A DNA stretch of 40,579 nt from Myxococcales bacterium (GTDB lineage: Bacteria > Myxococcota_A > Bradymonadia > UBA7976 > UBA1532). The stretch is taken from the NCBI GenBank assembly GCA_020633465.1, contig JACKDN010000048.1, positions 1 to 40,579 of the forward strand, written 5' to 3'. The position numbers were made by a program, and so were the translations under genes. Below the pieces are notes generated by a model. The model was given only the letters and a program-made list of their open reading frames with translations. It was not told the DNA's origin and did no database searches. Of this stretch, positions 8,002 through 15,173 are shown piece by piece. Every line of letters begins with the position of its first letter. The first letter of the stretch is position 1.

Positions 8002-9174
8002 TCAGGCGAGGAAGGCCTCAACCGAGACGATCGGCAGGCCATATCGGCGGGCTGCCCGTGCCTTGGTCGATCCCGACGCGGGGTCGGCGGCGACGAGCGC
8101 GTCACAGCCCTTCTTGGTGACGTTGGCGACAGGTACGAAGCCTCGCTCGCGGGCCAGCCCCTCCAACTCCTCGCGACCGAGGTTGCGTCCCTGCGCATCT
8201 CGCGCGGTGCCCGTGAAGCACAGGCGGGCGCCAGGACGAAGGTCGACGCTCTCATGCCGCGGCGTGATCGGGGGGAGGTGCGCGTGCGGTAGGCCGAGCG
8301 CCGTGGCCACCGCGGTCAGGAGAGCGTGCTCCTCCGGCGTCACGATGCCGTCCCGCAGCGCGCCCTCGACGACCAGGTCGAGGTACCGCTGGTGAGCCAG
8401 GCCCACTTCGGCGGTCGACAGCCCGAGGTCGTTCGCGAAGTCGCGCAGCACACGTGCCTCGTGCGTGGTGAGGATCGCGTCGTCCAACGCCCAGTCCAGG
8501 GCGTCGAGGTAGGCCAACGTCGCGCCGTCGGCCGTGGGCAGCGGCGCGCGGCTCAGCATTCGGCTGAGGGCGCTGGGGGGCGGGGCCTCACCGGGCGACA
8601 ACGCCTCCCGGCGCAGCGTGCGTGGGCTGAGCGGTGCTTCGACGCCGCTCACCCGGGCCAACTCGGCGTCGAGGCCGTCGGGCAACACGGACCAGAGTAG
8701 CTCGGCCGTCGCGCGCGCGTCGTGCAGCGCGCGGTGCGCGCCGCCGTGCTGAATACCATGCGCGTCGCAGGCGGCGCTCAACTTGCTCCCAGTGAGCCGC
8801 AGCGTGCAGACGCCACGGCCGGGTGCCAGGCTTGCTCCCAACCGCTCGTACTCGCTCCGAAGGAAGCGAAGATCGAAGGGCAGGTTGTGCGCCGACAACA
8901 CCACGCCGTCCAGCCGACGAGCCAACGCGGCCGCCACCTCCGCGAAGGTCGGCGCCCCCGTGACCATGCTGGCCGTTATCCCATGAATGTGCGTGGGACC
9001 AACGTCCCGCTCCGGGTTGACCAGCGTGTCGAACTCGTCGATGACGTCGCCCCGGTCGTTCATGGTGACCGCCGCGACCTCGACGACGCGATCGCCGCGG
9101 CCGAGTCCCGTGGTCTCCACATCGACGACCGTGATGCGCCAGCGTTCCTCAGGGGTCTGCGTCACCCAACCCAT
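8002..9174 (-). CDS. DEDDh 3'-5' exonuclease with C-terminal BRCT domain
   Basis: 390 residues. The ATG at 9174 is preceded by AGGAGGGCAC, which favours it over an in-frame start 21 codons upstream. Residues about 14-165 are an RNase T/DnaQ-type exonuclease with all five catalytic residues: Asp18 and Glu20 (VVDVETTG), Asp101 (AHNLPFD), and His147 and Asp152 (HRALHDARAT). Residues about 215-300 are helical and look like a TerB-like module (DAILTTHEARVLRDFANDLG, then DGIVTPEEHALL). Residues about 313-390 form a BRCT domain (CFTGTARDAQGRN, then a SVEAFL end) like that of DNA ligase and DnaQ-family repair proteins. The likely role is 3'-end trimming in DNA repair. It is bordered on both sides by the GTCCTGACCCCT repeat. 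Confidence 0.9.
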   Translation of the reverse strand: MGWVTQTPEERWRITVVDVETTGLGRGDRVVEVAAVTMNDRGDVIDEFDTLVNPERDVGPTHIHGITASMVTGAPTFAEVAAALARRLDGVVLSAHNLPFDLRFLRSEYERLGASLAPGRGVCTLRLTGSKLSAACDAHGIQHGGAHRALHDARATAELLWSVLPDGLDAELARVSGVEAPLSPRTLRREALSPGEAPPPSALSRMLSRAPLPTADGATLAYLDALDWALDDAILTTHEARVLRDFANDLGLSTAEVGLAHQRYLDLVVEGALRDGIVTPEEHALLTAVATALGLPHAHLPPITPRHESVDLRPGARLCFTGTARDAQGRNLGREELEGLARERGFVPVANVTKKGCDALVAADPASGSTKARAARRYGLPIVSVEAFLA

Positions 9175-9380
9175 GTGCCCTCCTGCCTGTCGGAGCCCTC
9201 GAAGCTCACCCGATGGGCACGACTGTAAGCCGCCCAAGTAGCCCTGGCAACGGCCACGGGATGCGAAGCGGGCTCGCGCCGGCGGTCGGGGTCACGACGG
9301 TTCATCTCGCACATCGACCATGCGACCGTAGCCGGCCCATGGTGAGCCGGCCCATGGTGCCAGGCAGATTCGGTCGGCGC

Positions 9381-9431
9381 GATGTCGAGGTGGCACCCGT
9401 GCGCGTGGAGAGCAGCACACCGAGGCCCTGA
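9381..9431 (+). pseudogene. Remnant of a vapC 3' end
   Basis: The in-frame codons read DVEVAPVRVESSTPRP then stop, against DVEGAPVRVESTTPRP in the intact vapC. No PIN domain or antitoxin precedes it; upstream sequence is unrelated. It is the leading part of a longer duplicated unit, so it looks like the end of a lost second toxin gene or of a truncated duplicate. Confidence 0.65.
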
Positions 9432-9522
9432 GCAACGGCCACCACCGCTCGACCGGTGCACTTGCGCCTGCGCAGTGCGCCGGCGAAGAAGGCTAAATGT
9501 GATCGTCCTGACCCCTCACTCC
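9381..9522 (+). repeat. Long repeat unit B (second copy)
   Basis: Same order of parts as 7664-7805: the vapC tail, a degenerate stem after the stop, CGCCTGCGC-agt-GCGCCGGCG (one mismatch in the stem), then the motif core at 9501-9516. Differences are scattered substitutions with few indels, indicating an old direct duplication. Confidence 0.8.
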
Positions 9523-9637
9523 TCCGTCGCACGATCACGGCCATTGCCCAGGATGAGCGCGGCGCCACCCATCAGGCGGATGTGGGCCGGCCCTCGCAGG
9601 TGGCTGGCGAGGCAGCGCAGGATGCGCCCGGCGGGGT

Positions 9638-10150
9638 TCAACGCAGGCACGGCCGGCGCACGAGGCGGCGCGGATCGTAGCGGACGTTCGGCGGGCGCGC
9701 GTGCCGCGGCGGATGACGCCGGAGCAGGGCGCCGAGCCTCTCGACGTGCTCGTTGCGTTCGGGCGCTGGAATCAAGTCGACCAGCCAGGCGAGTACGCCC
9801 GTCGCGATCTCGCGGCGCGCGAGGAACAGCAAGCGGTCGGGGTCGACTTGGCCGGACTGCAGCATCCGAACGACGAGCTTCAGCACGCGCCCCTCGGCAG
9901 GGGCGTGGGGCTGCAACAACCCGACGATGATCTCCTCGAGGGTGAGCGTCGCATCGAGCGTGCAGAGGTCGTCGCGGCCCGAGTAGGCGCCGTGGAAGCC
10001 TTGGAGGTTCGCCTGATCGATCAGGTACTCGTGCACCGGGTCGGCGTCACCGACGGTCGGTCGCGCTCTGCGGGCCAGCGCCTCGCGGAACAGTGAGCGA
10101 TGCGCGGGCTGTCGGGCGGCTTCACCGTAGGTGGGGTAGGTCGACTTCAT
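9638..10150 (-). CDS. Hypothetical protein
   Basis: 170 residues from ATG 10150 (MKSTYPTYGEAARQPAHRSL); only a weak ribosome site is visible. I do not recognise the family. The protein is mostly helical, with a conserved-looking centre (DPVHEYLIDQANLQGFHGAY, then TLDATLTLEEIIVGLLQPHA) and a very Arg/Pro-rich C-terminus. There is no signal peptide or membrane segment, so it is presumably cytosolic. The balanced amino-acid use up to about residue 140 supports a real gene. The last 30 basic residues may be a read-through extension. It sits alone between the toxin fossil and the PNGase F-like gene. Confidence 0.6.
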   Translation of the reverse strand: MKSTYPTYGEAARQPAHRSLFREALARRARPTVGDADPVHEYLIDQANLQGFHGAYSGRDDLCTLDATLTLEEIIVGLLQPHAPAEGRVLKLVVRMLQSGQVDPDRLLFLARREIATGVLAWLVDLIPAPERNEHVERLGALLRRHPPRHARPPNVRYDPRRLVRRPCLR

Positions 10151-10246
10151 CGTGTCCGATGATAGGCGATGCGTCCGACGACGGGAAACCGAGCAGGCTC
10201 GCCCGGCGCCACTCGGCGGGCCCGTCACCCTCGATGTCCGCTGCCC

Positions 10247-12022
10247 TCACTGCCCGTACCACACCACGTACGCGCTCAACGCGATGTCCCCGCCCGCCGG
10301 CTCGCGCGCGCCGAACTGGCCGCGGTACGTCACCGTGTTCTCCATGCCGGGCTGGACGTGCTCGGTCACGTCGATGCGGATCGCGTCCACCGGCAGGCCG
10401 GGGCACCAGTAGGCGCGGCCGGGCGCCCAGTTGCCCCACTGGCCGGGGGGGACGCCCTCGCCGGCGCGGTCGGCGCAGCCGCGCAGGGTGCCGGGGGCTT
10501 GCGGTGAGCGCACGACGGGGATGTCGGCGCCGTTGACCGTGAAGGCGTGGCGGTGGTCGCACCATTCGGCGCAGTTGTCGCCATCGGTCTGGCCGTGGCC
10601 GCTGAGGATGAGGACCAGCTCGACGCGGTCGGCGTCGGCGGGGGGCGCGAAGGTGAAGGGCTCGCGGGTGTTGTAGTCGGCGCCGAAGCTGCCGCCGGTG
10701 AAGGCGCGCTCGGCCCCCTGGGCGCGGGGGGCGTCGCCGGCGGTGCGCAGGCGCAGGGCGATGCGGGCGTCGCGCTCGGTCTTGCGCTCCCACTCGGGGC
10801 CCATCTCGACGCGGAAGGTGGTCTCGCCGCCAGCGCGCAGCAGGGCGAGGAAGGGGGAGGCGTCGATCAGCCAGCGGCGCTCGCCGCGGCGCCAGTAGGG
10901 GGTGATCCAGCGGGCGATCTCGCGGCGGTCGGCGCAGTCGGGGCCGTCGAGGCAGAGTTCGACGTCGGCGATGCGATCCCACTCGCTGCAGCCGAAGGGG
11001 TTGCGGGCGGGGCAGAAGACGCCGACGTCGAGGTCGAGCGTGTCGACCTCGGCCATCGCGGCGGCGTCGGGCAGCGTCACCGTGCGCACGAACACGCGAT
11101 CGCTCACCCGCTCGTCGAGCAACACCACCTCGGTGGCGGGCTCGGCGGCGACGCGGGCGCGCACGGCGGCCATGTGGTTGTAGAAGGGCCCGAAGTAGGC
11201 GGCCATGGCCCAGGTCTGCGGCTGGCCGACGACGGGGCTGAGGCTGCCGCCGGCGTCCCACCGCTGGAAGCGGTCGATGGCGAAGGTGAAGGGCAGCGGC
11301 GCCTGGGCCATGCCGCGGTCGCCCAGATCGACCAGGCCCTCGGGGCTGAACATGAAGTCGAGGTAGTCGCCGGCGAAGGCGCCGAGGCTGCCTTCGACCT
11401 CGGTGAGGCGGTCGGTGACGAAGTGCAGGCGCTCGGCCCAGCCGGCGGTCATCTCGGCCGGGCGCACGCTGATGCCCAGCGCGATGCGCGACCGCATGGC
11501 TTCCATGCGGGCGCGGCGGGTCTCGGCGTCGGGCTCGAACGACAGGAACACGTAATGCGTGTTGGGCGCGCCGAGCGTCAGCAGGGGCAGCGGATCGCTG
11601 TCCCACAGCGCGTCGCCGATCCACGGGCCCTGCGGCGTCTGGCGCAGGTCGGGGAAGTAGACGAGGAAGACGTAGCTGTCGCAGCCGGTCCAGTGCTGCG
11701 AGAGCGTCAGCGGGCGGTCGAGGGTGTTGGCGGTGAAGTCGGCGGCCAGGTCGCCGAACTGGAAGCCGCCGGCGCCGTCGGCGAAGGCGACGCGGGCGCC
11801 GGGCACGCCGTCGCAGGTGGGTGGTGGGGCGGCGTCGGGGGCGGCGTCGACGGCGGCGTCGGGCGCGGCGTCGAGTGTCTCCGCAGCGTCCGGCTGGGGG
11901 CCGCCGTCCAGCGTCGCGGCGTCGAGCGTCGCGGCGTCGGCCGCGGCGGTGCCGCTGGCGCCGTCGTCGCACCCGAGGGCGAGCGCGAGGCAGGCGCCGA
12001 TCAGCCCGATCCTTATCTGCAT
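10247..12022 (-). CDS. PNGase F-like (peptide-N-glycosidase) lipoprotein
   Basis: 591 residues from ATG 12022. The lipobox ALGC (Cys18) is followed by a DAA/DAP-rich linker to about residue 68. About 70-290 is an N-terminal domain I cannot name. About 310-591 matches PNGase F, which cleaves the Asn-GlcNAc bond of N-glycoproteins. It shows the two-jelly-roll landmarks FGCSEWDR (Asp349, the equivalent of catalytic Asp60), REIARWITPYW (Glu368, probable second catalytic acid), GHGQTDGDNCAEWC (Glu486, the equivalent of Glu206), and a WGNWxxGRAYWCPG segment. The catalytic acids appear intact, so deglycosylation of host or prey glycoproteins, or release of glycans at the surface, is plausible. Anchoring and export follow from the signal. 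Confidence 0.85.
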   Translation of the reverse strand: MQIRIGLIGACLALALGCDDGASGTAAADAATLDAATLDGGPQPDAAETLDAAPDAAVDAAPDAAPPPTCDGVPGARVAFADGAGGFQFGDLAADFTANTLDRPLTLSQHWTGCDSYVFLVYFPDLRQTPQGPWIGDALWDSDPLPLLTLGAPNTHYVFLSFEPDAETRRARMEAMRSRIALGISVRPAEMTAGWAERLHFVTDRLTEVEGSLGAFAGDYLDFMFSPEGLVDLGDRGMAQAPLPFTFAIDRFQRWDAGGSLSPVVGQPQTWAMAAYFGPFYNHMAAVRARVAAEPATEVVLLDERVSDRVFVRTVTLPDAAAMAEVDTLDLDVGVFCPARNPFGCSEWDRIADVELCLDGPDCADRREIARWITPYWRRGERRWLIDASPFLALLRAGGETTFRVEMGPEWERKTERDARIALRLRTAGDAPRAQGAERAFTGGSFGADYNTREPFTFAPPADADRVELVLILSGHGQTDGDNCAEWCDHRHAFTVNGADIPVVRSPQAPGTLRGCADRAGEGVPPGQWGNWAPGRAYWCPGLPVDAIRIDVTEHVQPGMENTVTYRGQFGAREPAGGDIALSAYVVWYGQ

Positions 12023-12062
12023 CAACGCCGACTCCCCCGCTCCCCCGGTCCAACCGCCGCAG

Positions 12063-12146
12063 CGCTGCAGGCCGTGGTCGTCGTCGTCGAACCGTGACTG
12101 AATCCGAGCGTTTCTCGACGAGAACTACGACGACGACTCTGCAGCG
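12063..12146. repeat. 84 bp interrupted inverted repeat
   Basis: The outer arms are CGCTGCAG (12063-12070) and CTGCAGCG (12139-12146). The inner arms are GTCGTCGTCGT (12077-12087) and ACGACGACGAC (12127-12137), all perfectly complementary. It lies after the phospholipase D stop and before the PNGase F-like start, so it could act as a factor-independent-like end of the upstream transcript. No T-run follows. Confidence 0.65.
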
Positions 12147-12176
12147 TCCAACGCCGAGCTTAGCCGTTCGTCGTGA

Positions 12177-13745
12177 TCAGAACACACCTTCGTCGATGCC
12201 GAAGGGCGGCTTGGCCGGGGCCTCCTGCTCGAAGAAGTGCACCCGCCCCACCGGCGCCTCGCCGCGCGCGCGGCGGCCGGGGTTGTCGCGGCCCTGTTCG
12301 CACCACGCGGCGTAGCAGACGTCGATGTCGTCGAGGCGCTCGTCGTCGACCGCCCACTCGAGGTGCTCGGCCATCAGCCGCTTGCGCAGGTCGCCGGCCA
12401 CCGTCCGGTCGAGCACCACCGCGTTGATCTCGCCCTCGTACTTGAAGCCGCGGTCGTTGATGTTCGCGCTGCCGACCGTGACCCACACGTCGTCGACCAC
12501 CATCACTTTCGCGTGCACGTCCACCGACTGATAGACCACGCGGTCGGCGGCGTCGCGGCCCCAGGTCACCACTTCGGTCAGCTGGAACGCTGGCGTGTCG
12601 TCGGCCTGCGCCTCGCGAATCATGTTCAGCGTGTGGGCCGTCCAGTAGCCGCTCGGATCGAGGTAGCTCTTCTTGCCGCCGTTGATCGGCTTCACCACCA
12701 CGAACAGCCGCAGCCGCGGGTTCCGCTTCAGCGCGGTCGCCAACGCGCGGCCCACCAGCGGGCTGCGGAAGTACTGGTTCTCGATGTAGATGTACCGCCG
12801 CGCGTTGAAGATGGCCCGGTAGTAGGCGCCGAGGATGCCGTCCTCGCCGCCGGGCGTCGTGCGCACGATCTGCACCCAGTGCGATCCGCGCGGCGGCGGC
12901 GGAGCGGCGGGCAGCGGCTCGAGCCTGGGGTTCGGCGCGCCGCCCAGTCGGTCGCGCACCCAGTCGATCAGCCGCCCGAGCAGGCTGCCGCGGCGCGCTG
13001 CCAGCGAGGTGCGCCAGCGTTCGTGGAAGTTGTGCAGCAGGTCGGCGACGGCCGGGCCCTCGACGCGCACCATCAGATCGTGCCGCGGCGGGAAGGGCGG
13101 CGCGGCCTCCTTCGCCGCCGCGCGCGCCCGCTCGCGCGGCCCCGCCGCGTGCGGGTACCGCCGCACCTCGAAGGGCGCGTGCCCGATGGTGTCCCAGTCG
13201 TTCTCCTTCAGGTTCATCCCGCCGCAGTAGCCCACCCGCCCGTCGATGGTGATCGTCTTCTGGTGGTGGCTGCCGATCAGCCGCGGGTGATCCTGCTCGA
13301 GCACGTCGATGCGGTCGCGCCCGCGCCAGTACCAAGCCCGCATCCACCGATCGACCAGCGGCGTGTAGACCATGCCCCACACCAGCAGGCGCACCCGCGT
13401 GCCGGCCTTCGCCAGCGCCTCGAGCTGCGCGCCCAGCCGCGCGTCGGCGCGGTTGGCCGGCGGCGCCAGCGCGGTGTCCAGCGGCCGCGTCAGCTCGATG
13501 TCGGGCCGGCACATCCAGGTGGCGATCTGCACCTCGGTCGTCGCGGTCGCGAGATCCTCGGCCACGCGCCCCCAGCCGGCCTCGCCGTCGACCAGCACCT
13601 CGACCCTGTTGCCCCCGCGCGGCGGCGCGCGCCCCACCCCGCGCGTGAACCAGTCGTACAGCACCAGCCGGTTCGGCGGCCCCTCGGGGTCGTCGCTGAG
13701 CGCCACGCGGAAGCGCACCGCCTCGTCGGCGTGCTGGGCGCTCAC
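12177..13745 (-). CDS. Phospholipase D family protein, candidate type VI lipase effector
   Basis: 522 residues. The GTG start overlaps the stop of the preceding gene (GTGA, 13742-13745). Both HKD motifs are complete: His161-Lys163-Asp168 (HQKTITID, followed by CGGMN) and His411-Lys413-Asp418 (HAKVMVVD, followed by GSANINDRG). The IENQYF segment (321-326) is typical of eukaryotic-like PLDs, the class to which Tle5 type VI effectors belong. There is no signal peptide or membrane segment, as expected for cargo delivered by a secretion machine. It should hydrolyse phospholipid head groups through a phosphohistidine intermediate. Coupling to a VgrG-locus-type adaptor supports an antibacterial or anti-eukaryotic effector. 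A housekeeping PLD is the alternative. Confidence 0.9.
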   Translation of the reverse strand: MSAQHADEAVRFRVALSDDPEGPPNRLVLYDWFTRGVGRAPPRGGNRVEVLVDGEAGWGRVAEDLATATTEVQIATWMCRPDIELTRPLDTALAPPANRADARLGAQLEALAKAGTRVRLLVWGMVYTPLVDRWMRAWYWRGRDRIDVLEQDHPRLIGSHHQKTITIDGRVGYCGGMNLKENDWDTIGHAPFEVRRYPHAAGPRERARAAAKEAAPPFPPRHDLMVRVEGPAVADLLHNFHERWRTSLAARRGSLLGRLIDWVRDRLGGAPNPRLEPLPAAPPPPRGSHWVQIVRTTPGGEDGILGAYYRAIFNARRYIYIENQYFRSPLVGRALATALKRNPRLRLFVVVKPINGGKKSYLDPSGYWTAHTLNMIREAQADDTPAFQLTEVVTWGRDAADRVVYQSVDVHAKVMVVDDVWVTVGSANINDRGFKYEGEINAVVLDRTVAGDLRKRLMAEHLEWAVDDERLDDIDVCYAAWCEQGRDNPGRRARGEAPVGRVHFFEQEAPAKPPFGIDEGVF

Positions 13746-14149
13746 GTGCCGTGCGCCCCGAGCAGCGCGTCCACGGTCGGCGGATCCAATTCGCCCGTCT
13801 CGGACAGCCCGTGGTCGCGCTGAAACCGCCGCAGCGCGCCCGCCGTGTAGGGCCCCAGCTCACCGTCCACGTTCCCGGTGAAGTAGTTGAGCTGATTCAG
13901 CCGCTCCTGCGCGCCGCCGATCGTGTCGGCGGGCGGCAGGTCACCCAGCGTCAGGTCCAGCCGCCGATGCGCGACCACCAGCGACACCTGCGCCGCGTCG
14001 GCCGGCACCTGCGCGCGCAGCCGACCGGCGGCGTCCAACCACCCGGTCTGCTGCGCCCCGTCGGGCAGCGTCAGGACATAGGGTCGCCCCGCGAGGGGCG
14101 CGCTCGAGCTGTCGACCAGCTCGAGGTGCAGCCAGCGTGTCTCTGCCAT
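13742..14149 (-). CDS. Peptidoglycan-binding, type VI cargo-adaptor-like protein
   Basis: 135 residues from ATG 14149. Residues 1-65 are a small beta domain (LELVDSSSAPLAGRPYVLTL, then PDGAQQTGWLDAAGRLRAQV) of the kind seen in proteins encoded beside vgrG and PAAR genes. Residues about 75-132 are a PG_binding_1 domain (AQERLNQLNYFTGNVDGELG, then RRFQRDHGLSETGELD). No signal peptide is present. Such proteins are commonly linked to type VI effectors as carrier or adaptor modules; that role is inferred. Its stop overlaps the start of the phospholipase gene, so the two are made together. No vgrG, hcp or PAAR gene is in the window. Confidence 0.8.
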   Translation of the reverse strand: MAETRWLHLELVDSSSAPLAGRPYVLTLPDGAQQTGWLDAAGRLRAQVPADAAQVSLVVAHRRLDLTLGDLPPADTIGGAQERLNQLNYFTGNVDGELGPYTAGALRRFQRDHGLSETGELDPPTVDALLGAHGT

Positions 14150-14180
14150 GTCCCTTGAGTGCCGGCTCGGCGCGCCCGCG

Positions 14181-14522
14181 TCAACCGTCGGCGTCCTCGT
14201 CGAGGTCGGCGCCGCACTGCCAGCAGATCTCGAAGGTGGCCGGGTTGGCCTCGCCGCAGGCCGGGCAGGGGCGGTCGCTCACGTCGGCCTGTCGGGCGGC
14301 GTCGATGACCGCGGTGGCCTCGGCGACGAAGGCGTCGGGCACCAGCAGCTCGGCGCGGGCGTCGTCCATGGGGGTCTCACCGGCGAGGGGGCCCAGGTGG
14401 TCGCGGCGGATGCGCGACGGGATGCCCTCGCGGGTCAGGGTGCTGCGCACCAGGTGCACCGTGGCCAGGTTCAGCGACGAGAACACCACCGTCTCGTGCC
14501 GCGGCGCCTGGGGCCTCTTCAC
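14181..14522 (-). CDS. DUF2007-like protein with C-terminal zinc ribbon
   Basis: 113 residues. The GTG at 14522 overlaps the stop of the CBS gene (GTGA, 14519-14522). Residues about 8-80 (VVFSSLNLATVHLVRSTLTR, with the LGPLAGETP loop) match the DUF2007 'putative signal transducing' fold, a small alpha/beta domain resembling PII-like proteins. Residues about 87-105 form a zinc ribbon (CPACGEANPATFEICWQCG, CxxC and CxxC). The tail is acidic. Function is unknown for the family. Tight coupling to a CBS-pair protein suggests that the two act together as a small-molecule sensor. Confidence 0.85.
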   Translation of the reverse strand: MKRPQAPRHETVVFSSLNLATVHLVRSTLTREGIPSRIRRDHLGPLAGETPMDDARAELLVPDAFVAEATAVIDAARQADVSDRPCPACGEANPATFEICWQCGADLDEDADG

Positions 14523-14950
14523 CGACGCCCGCCGCGCAGCTCGGCCAGCAGCTCGCCCATCGCGGTCAGCAGATCGTAGGCCGACAGGATGCCCACCAGG
14601 CGCTCCTCGCGATCGAGCACCGGCAGCGCCCCGAAGCGATGCTCGGCCAGGATCTCGACCGCCTTCCCGATGCTGTCGTAGGTGTGCACCACCATCGGCG
14701 CGCGCGTCATCAGGTCCTCGATCAGCAGGCCGTCGTCCAGCTTGTAAGGATGCGAGACCATGAAGTCCTCGTCCACCCAGTCGGGCCGGCGCAGATCGCG
14801 ATCGCTGATGATGCCGACCAGGTGCTGGGCGTCGTCGACGACCGGCAGGTGGCGCACCCCCTCGCTGCGCATCAGGAAGAAGGTCTGACGCACGCCGTCC
14901 TTGGGGTGGCCCACGAGCACCTTGCGCGTCATGTACTGGCTGATTCGCAT
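14519..14950 (-). CDS. CBS-domain-pair protein (paralogue A)
   Basis: 143 residues from ATG 14950 (MRISQYM), preceded by GGCGGAGAACGTG. It has two CBS domains (about 5-60 and 75-135) with LVGIISDRDLRRP and LVGILSAYDLL at the ends of each. CBS pairs bind adenosine nucleotides such as AMP, ATP or SAM and usually regulate a partner. It is clearly related to the protein at 18281-18694, sharing RHLPV, DRD[LI]RRP and GALPV segments and the same inter-domain insert. It is transcribed divergently from the TIR-nSTAND gene, with 223 bp between starts, and is coupled to the DUF2007 gene. Confidence 0.93.
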   Translation of the reverse strand: MRISQYMTRKVLVGHPKDGVRQTFFLMRSEGVRHLPVVDDAQHLVGIISDRDLRRPDWVDEDFMVSHPYKLDDGLLIEDLMTRAPMVVHTYDSIGKAVEILAEHRFGALPVLDREERLVGILSAYDLLTAMGELLAELRGGRR

Positions 14951-15173
14951 CACGTTCTCCGCCCGGCCGAGGGGGCGAGAAGAGGTCCTCGGCCCGGGAC
15001 GGCGCAGCGCAGCACGGCCCATGCCACGCCGCGCCGGTGAGGCCCCCGGGGCGCGGGTTACGAGGCGGTAATCCGCCCCGCCGACCGTGGGGCGACGCCG
15101 CGTCGCCGGCGGCCGCCCGCAAATGGCGTCGAGGTTGGATTTCTGATACTGACCCCCGTTGGAGGAGGGAGGC

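Larger units (their letters stand above)
9175..9637. other. 463 bp gene-free stretch with toxin fossil and repeat
   Basis: No intact gene is visible. It holds an imperfect tandem doublet (CCGGCCCATGGTG, twice, about 9330-9360), a vapC 3' remnant and the second long repeat unit. The exonuclease promoter must lie at its left end, and the terminus of the unknown gene at 9638 lies at its right end. Confidence 0.6.

Noticed and set aside
11821..11960. GC-rich GTC/GGC repeats as a regulatory element
   Set aside because: They encode the DAA-rich linker of the PNGase F-like lipoprotein. Similar runs at 1000-1150, 31860-32050 and 33100-33290 have the same explanation.
15121..15160. A fourth copy of the GTCCTGACCCCT motif (GATACTGACCCCC)
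   Set aside because: Only the short CTGACCCC core is shared and the flanks do not match. This can be chance in GC-rich DNA.
14951..15173. Divergent promoters of the CBS and TIR-nSTAND genes
   Set aside because: GATACT at 15145 could be a -10, but no acceptable -35 is found at the right distance, so no promoter is called.
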